From: an uncultured Eubacteriaceae bacterium
GTDB taxonomy: Bacteria > Bacillota > Clostridia > Lachnospirales > Lachnospiraceae
Direction of reading: 5' to 3'
NCBI GenBank assembly: GCA_945938055.1
Contig: CAMEUH010000079.1
Span: 1-10,123 of the forward strand
DNA length: 10,123 bases
Below, in pieces: positions 7,323 through 10,123 of the stretch (position 1 is the first letter of the stretch; each line of letters starts with the position of its first letter). A program made the translations under genes and the position numbers. A model generated the notes under the pieces. That model was given only the letters and a program-made list of their open reading frames with translations. It ran no database searches and was not told the DNA's origin.

Positions 7323-8756
7323 TTATTCATCTTTTATAATTTTTATGGAATCTTTTTGGAAATAATGCTTTAAATCCGCCAGGCAATCCTCATCCCAGTA
7401 AAAAATCGGAGGAATCCACGTGATTTCTTCCACTTCCACATCTGTTATACTCTTATCATAATAAAGACGGAACCGTTCATCCACCTTCTGGTCAAAATCC
7501 TGTGCCTGTCCGATACGTAATGATTCCTTTGCACTGGCACAATCAAAATATAATTCATCTACCCGGCAAAATACAAGTAAAATAATTAAAGAAACATAAA
7601 TTGTTACTTTTGCAGCAATTTCTTTCACCGGAATCGAATAATGTGTAAAAAACCATCCCATCAGATAAATCGCATCAAATAAATACATCAGCATCATGAC
7701 ATAGAAAGAAACAATCTTACATCTTCCATAAAATGCACTATTAGCGTAAACAACCGGTGCAAAAACCGCGCAATATACCCCAAAGGACACCACAATAAAC
7801 AGAAGCGGATACCGGAACTTAAAATTGGTCTTTTTTCTACGCATCGCATCAAAAACAACTACCAGCAAGAAAAGGAAGAACCAAATCATCGGCTTTCTAT
7901 AAAAATGTGGTATAAATCCAACGGAAGCTTCAATGGCACCCCATATGCTTCCCAGAACAGACTGTGAAAACAGCTCACTACCACCGCGAATCAGATTCCC
8001 AGGTGCCAGAACATTTCCCAAAAGACCTGCAATTCCACAAAAAACAGGAATGGCATAGAGTATTTTTTCCTTTTTGTACACAAGAAGCAAGACCGCAAAC
8101 TCTAAGACCAGAACCAGCGGATTAATCAATCCGGACAAAAGATTTCCCAGTCCTACCGCAAATGCCAGAATCGAACCGATTCCAAGACAAATTTTATTGC
8201 TGCTTACAATATACTCCAGCAAAAACGCCTGTGACAAGAAGAAAACACTGGTAAACAATGTATAATTGATGCCACCAACCCACCAGTAATAAGCATCCTT
8301 TGCGGAAGGCGAAAAATTAAAGAACATCACCAGCATCGGAATACAAATCATCAGATAATGTGAAACAGGAAAACGAAGCAGTCTTACCAATGCCACATAA
8401 AGCAAAGCTGCCGTGCTCACAAGGAGCGCTCCCGCCAACACCACAAACGTATATTTATAATAGTCCTCATGAAATACTACCGGCGGTAATCCTCCAATAA
8501 ACATACTTAAGAAACAGCCATCCCAATTCTTCCAGATAGCAATGGCATTCTGAAAACCATATCCTATGGTCTGAAAAAGAGAATGTGTTTCTTCCCACAC
8601 AAAATGCGCTCCGCTTGACATCCAGAAATCATCCGCATTGGAATGGTTATATTTGGATATTTCAAGCATTGGCAGGAACTTATTCACAAAAAGTACCACC
8701 AGCATAACAATTGGAAGTACATGATATTCCATTATTCTTTTTATAAATTTCTTCAT
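7323..8756 (-). CDS. Polytopic membrane protein, DUF6056-like / GT-C-like, downstream copy of tandem pair
   Basis: Uncharacterised integral membrane protein of 477 residues with about 10 to 11 predicted helices (the first at about 11-31, the last at about 379-397) and a C-terminal non-membrane tail of about 80 residues. Conserved with its neighbour are NHSNADDFW at 37-45, WEETHSL at 54-60, WDGCFLSMF at 78-86, YYWWVGGINYT at 156-166, APGNLIRGG at 251-259, YRKPMIWF at 286-293, YYGRCK-like FYGRCK at 342-347 and WIPPIFYWDEDC in the tail. An acidic pair just after the first helix plus many helices resembles GT-C glycosyltransferases, and the APGNxxR motif recalls DUF6056 proteins; both are recognition, not proof. 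The ATG at 8754-8756 is preferred over a TTG at 8768 because GAGG lies 6 bases before it. It may act on surface polysaccharide or a lipid-linked sugar, which is only inference. Confidence 0.75.
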   Translation of the reverse strand: MKKFIKRIMEYHVLPIVMLVVLFVNKFLPMLEISKYNHSNADDFWMSSGAHFVWEETHSLFQTIGYGFQNAIAIWKNWDGCFLSMFIGGLPPVVFHEDYYKYTFVVLAGALLVSTAALLYVALVRLLRFPVSHYLMICIPMLVMFFNFSPSAKDAYYWWVGGINYTLFTSVFFLSQAFLLEYIVSSNKICLGIGSILAFAVGLGNLLSGLINPLVLVLEFAVLLLVYKKEKILYAIPVFCGIAGLLGNVLAPGNLIRGGSELFSQSVLGSIWGAIEASVGFIPHFYRKPMIWFFLFLLVVVFDAMRRKKTNFKFRYPLLFIVVSFGVYCAVFAPVVYANSAFYGRCKIVSFYVMMLMYLFDAIYLMGWFFTHYSIPVKEIAAKVTIYVSLIILLVFCRVDELYFDCASAKESLRIGQAQDFDQKVDERFRLYYDKSITDVEVEEITWIPPIFYWDEDCLADLKHYFQKDSIKIIKDE

Positions 8757-8762
8757 TTCCAA

Positions 8763-8766
8763 CCTC
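8763..8766 (-). promoter_or_regulatory. Ribosome binding site overlapping the stop of the upstream membrane-protein gene
   Basis: GAGG lies 6 bases before the ATG at 8756 and overlaps the TGA stop (8765-8767) of the preceding gene. A ribosome finishing the first protein would sit on the start region of the second, so translational coupling is likely. The alternative TTG start at 8768 would overlap the TGA by reading TTGA, but has only a weak upstream purine stretch. Confidence 0.6.
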
Positions 8767-10123
8767 AATCCGCTTCATAAACAATGCATTCTTTATTAAA
8801 ATAATATGCCACATCCGTAAGACAATCATCATCAAAATAGAACAGTCCCGGAAACCAGTCAATTTTCTTCACATAGACTTCTTTGATCTCCGGATTATAA
8901 TATTGTGCCATCCGCTCGTTAATCCGATCGTGATAATTCTGTGCTGACCCTGATACCAAAGCTTCCCTGGCATAAGCCGTATCAAAATAAATACTATCCA
9001 CTTTTGCAAAAATCAATACCAGTAACATAAAAACGCATACCAGTACCAGACTACGCCTGCTATTGAATTTTTCTCTTACACGTACATAAACCCATCCGGA
9101 AAAGTACATCAGGTTGCATAACAAAAGAATTACCAATACAAAGAAAGAAATCTCTTTGCACCTTCCATAATAGGCATTATGCGAATAAATCACCGGTGTA
9201 AACGCCGCACAATATACCAGATAAGAAATAATACCAACCGCAAGTGGACACGGAAAGCGGAAATTAACCTGCTGTCTGCTCACAAAAAAAGCATCCAGAA
9301 TCACAAAAAATAATGCAAGAATAAACCATATTGCCGGTTTCCGATAAAAATCCCCCAGGAGCGTTGTAGATGCAATCACCGTTTCCACAATTGTCTTCAC
9401 GATAGATCCATGAAACAATTCACTGCCACCACGAATCAGATTTCCCGGTGCCAGAACATTTAACAAAAGCCCCAGAATTCCACAACATACCGGTATCCAA
9501 AAAAACTTTCTTTTTCCGGAGTCATCCCACTGTTTCGTATGTACGAGCCACAACAGTACCATTTCCTCCAGCACAAGAACAATCGGATTAACCAGTGCCG
9601 AAAGGAGATTTCCAAGTCCGGTGCAGAATGCCGATACACATCCTAAAACCAGAAAGACCTTATGACCCGAAACCAGATATTCCAGAAGAAACGCCTGTGA
9701 TACCAGAAAAACTGCGAAGAAAAATGTATAATTGATTCCTCCGCACCACCAGTACATCCCTTCCTTTACGGAAGGCGAAAAACAGAAAAGCATCGTGAGG
9801 GTCATTGATGTAATCATCATTTCATGCATCCATGAAAAATGCAGAATTTTCCTGCATACAACATGGAAAAAGAAGATGACTGACAAAAATAATGCTCCTC
9901 CTATGATAAAAAATGTATACCGGTAATAATTTTCATGAAACACAACTGGTGCAAGCCCCGATAAAAACATACTGAGAAAACATCCATCCCAGTCCTTCCA
10001 CAAAAGCATGGCACTGTAAAACGCTTCACCAATTGCTGCCCATAAGGAATGTGTATCTTCCCATACCTTATGGATGCTAACCGACATCCAGTAATCATCC
10101 GCATTGGAATGATTGTAAAACGA
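8765..10123 (-). CDS. Polytopic membrane protein, DUF6056-like / GT-C-like, upstream copy of tandem pair, 5' end cut
   Basis: The reading frame is open to the right edge. The visible 452 residues start SFYNHSNADDYW, which aligns with residue 34 or so of the downstream paralogue, so only about 30-35 N-terminal residues, mostly the first membrane helix, should be missing. An ATG at 10085-10087 is internal to a conserved block and is not the true start. Shared blocks include VWEDTHSL, WKDWDGCFLSMF, YWWCGGINYT, SQAFLLEYLVSG, GLGNLLSALVNPIVLVLE, LNVLAPGNLIRGGSELF, FYRKPAIWF and YYGRCKEISFF. The loop after the NPIVLVLE helix is longer than in the paralogue (HTKQWDDSGKRKF). The tail WFPGLFYFDDDCLTDVAYYF matches the paralogue's tail. 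Function is unknown; membrane location is clear. The two genes are separated by only 8 bases between stop and next start. Confidence 0.75.
   Translation of the reverse strand, partial: SFYNHSNADDYWMSVSIHKVWEDTHSLWAAIGEAFYSAMLLWKDWDGCFLSMFLSGLAPVVFHENYYRYTFFIIGGALFLSVIFFFHVVCRKILHFSWMHEMMITSMTLTMLFCFSPSVKEGMYWWCGGINYTFFFAVFLVSQAFLLEYLVSGHKVFLVLGCVSAFCTGLGNLLSALVNPIVLVLEEMVLLWLVHTKQWDDSGKRKFFWIPVCCGILGLLLNVLAPGNLIRGGSELFHGSIVKTIVETVIASTTLLGDFYRKPAIWFILALFFVILDAFFVSRQQVNFRFPCPLAVGIISYLVYCAAFTPVIYSHNAYYGRCKEISFFVLVILLLCNLMYFSGWVYVRVREKFNSRRSLVLVCVFMLLVLIFAKVDSIYFDTAYAREALVSGSAQNYHDRINERMAQYYNPEIKEVYVKKIDWFPGLFYFDDDCLTDVAYYFNKECIVYEAD

Noticed and set aside
8680..8862. Small 60-codon frame spanning the junction of the two membrane-protein genes
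   Set aside because: It is in another frame of two well-supported overlapping genes and shows no recognisable features.
10085..10087. ATG as start of the upstream membrane protein
   Set aside because: The frame and the paralogue's homology (NHSNADDYW) continue upstream to the window edge, so this Met is internal.

Overview
All genes in this window lie on the minus strand, so transcription runs from high to low coordinates. The gene order plsX-acpP-rnc-smc-ftsY and the protein sequences (SMC with LLDEIEAALDD, a short Gram-positive type FtsY, PlsX with CEAFVGN) point to a low-to-moderate GC Firmicute of class Clostridia, most likely Lachnospiraceae. Family placement is by recognition, not by search.

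Right part (7323-10123): two adjacent paralogous polytopic membrane proteins, the upstream one cut by the window edge. They share long conserved blocks and arose by tandem duplication. Both have an extracytoplasmic Ala-Asp-Asp motif after the first membrane helix, a Trp-Asp-Gly motif, an Ala-Pro-Gly-Asn-x-x-Arg motif and a C-terminal non-membrane tail. This resembles the poorly characterised DUF6056-like / GT-C-like membrane proteins. Their function is unknown. The start of the second gene overlaps the end of the first through its ribosome binding site, so the pair is probably translationally coupled.

Middle (5969-7322): a 96-base gap holds a good sigma-A type promoter with a near-perfect inverted repeat over the predicted transcription start. 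It is followed by plsX (acyl-ACP:phosphate acyltransferase) and acpP (acyl carrier protein). The promoter/dyad arrangement suggests a repressor-controlled phospholipid synthesis operon that is independent of the membrane-protein pair.

Left part (1-5968): a 115-base leader with an 11-bp perfect hairpin precedes rnc (RNase III). Then come smc (chromosome condensation ATPase), ftsY (SRP receptor GTPase) and the N-terminal part of a threonine ammonia-lyase (ilvA-like), with gaps of only 36 to 46 bases. No rho-independent terminator is visible between plsX and the left edge. The simplest model is one long transcript linking lipid precursor synthesis, RNA processing, chromosome organisation, protein targeting and, unexpectedly, an amino-acid enzyme.

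The core genes are intact and ordinary. The interesting parts are the duplicated membrane proteins, the dyad at the plsX promoter, and the hairpin in front of rnc. No RNA genes, CRISPR arrays, insertion sequences or phage genes were seen.
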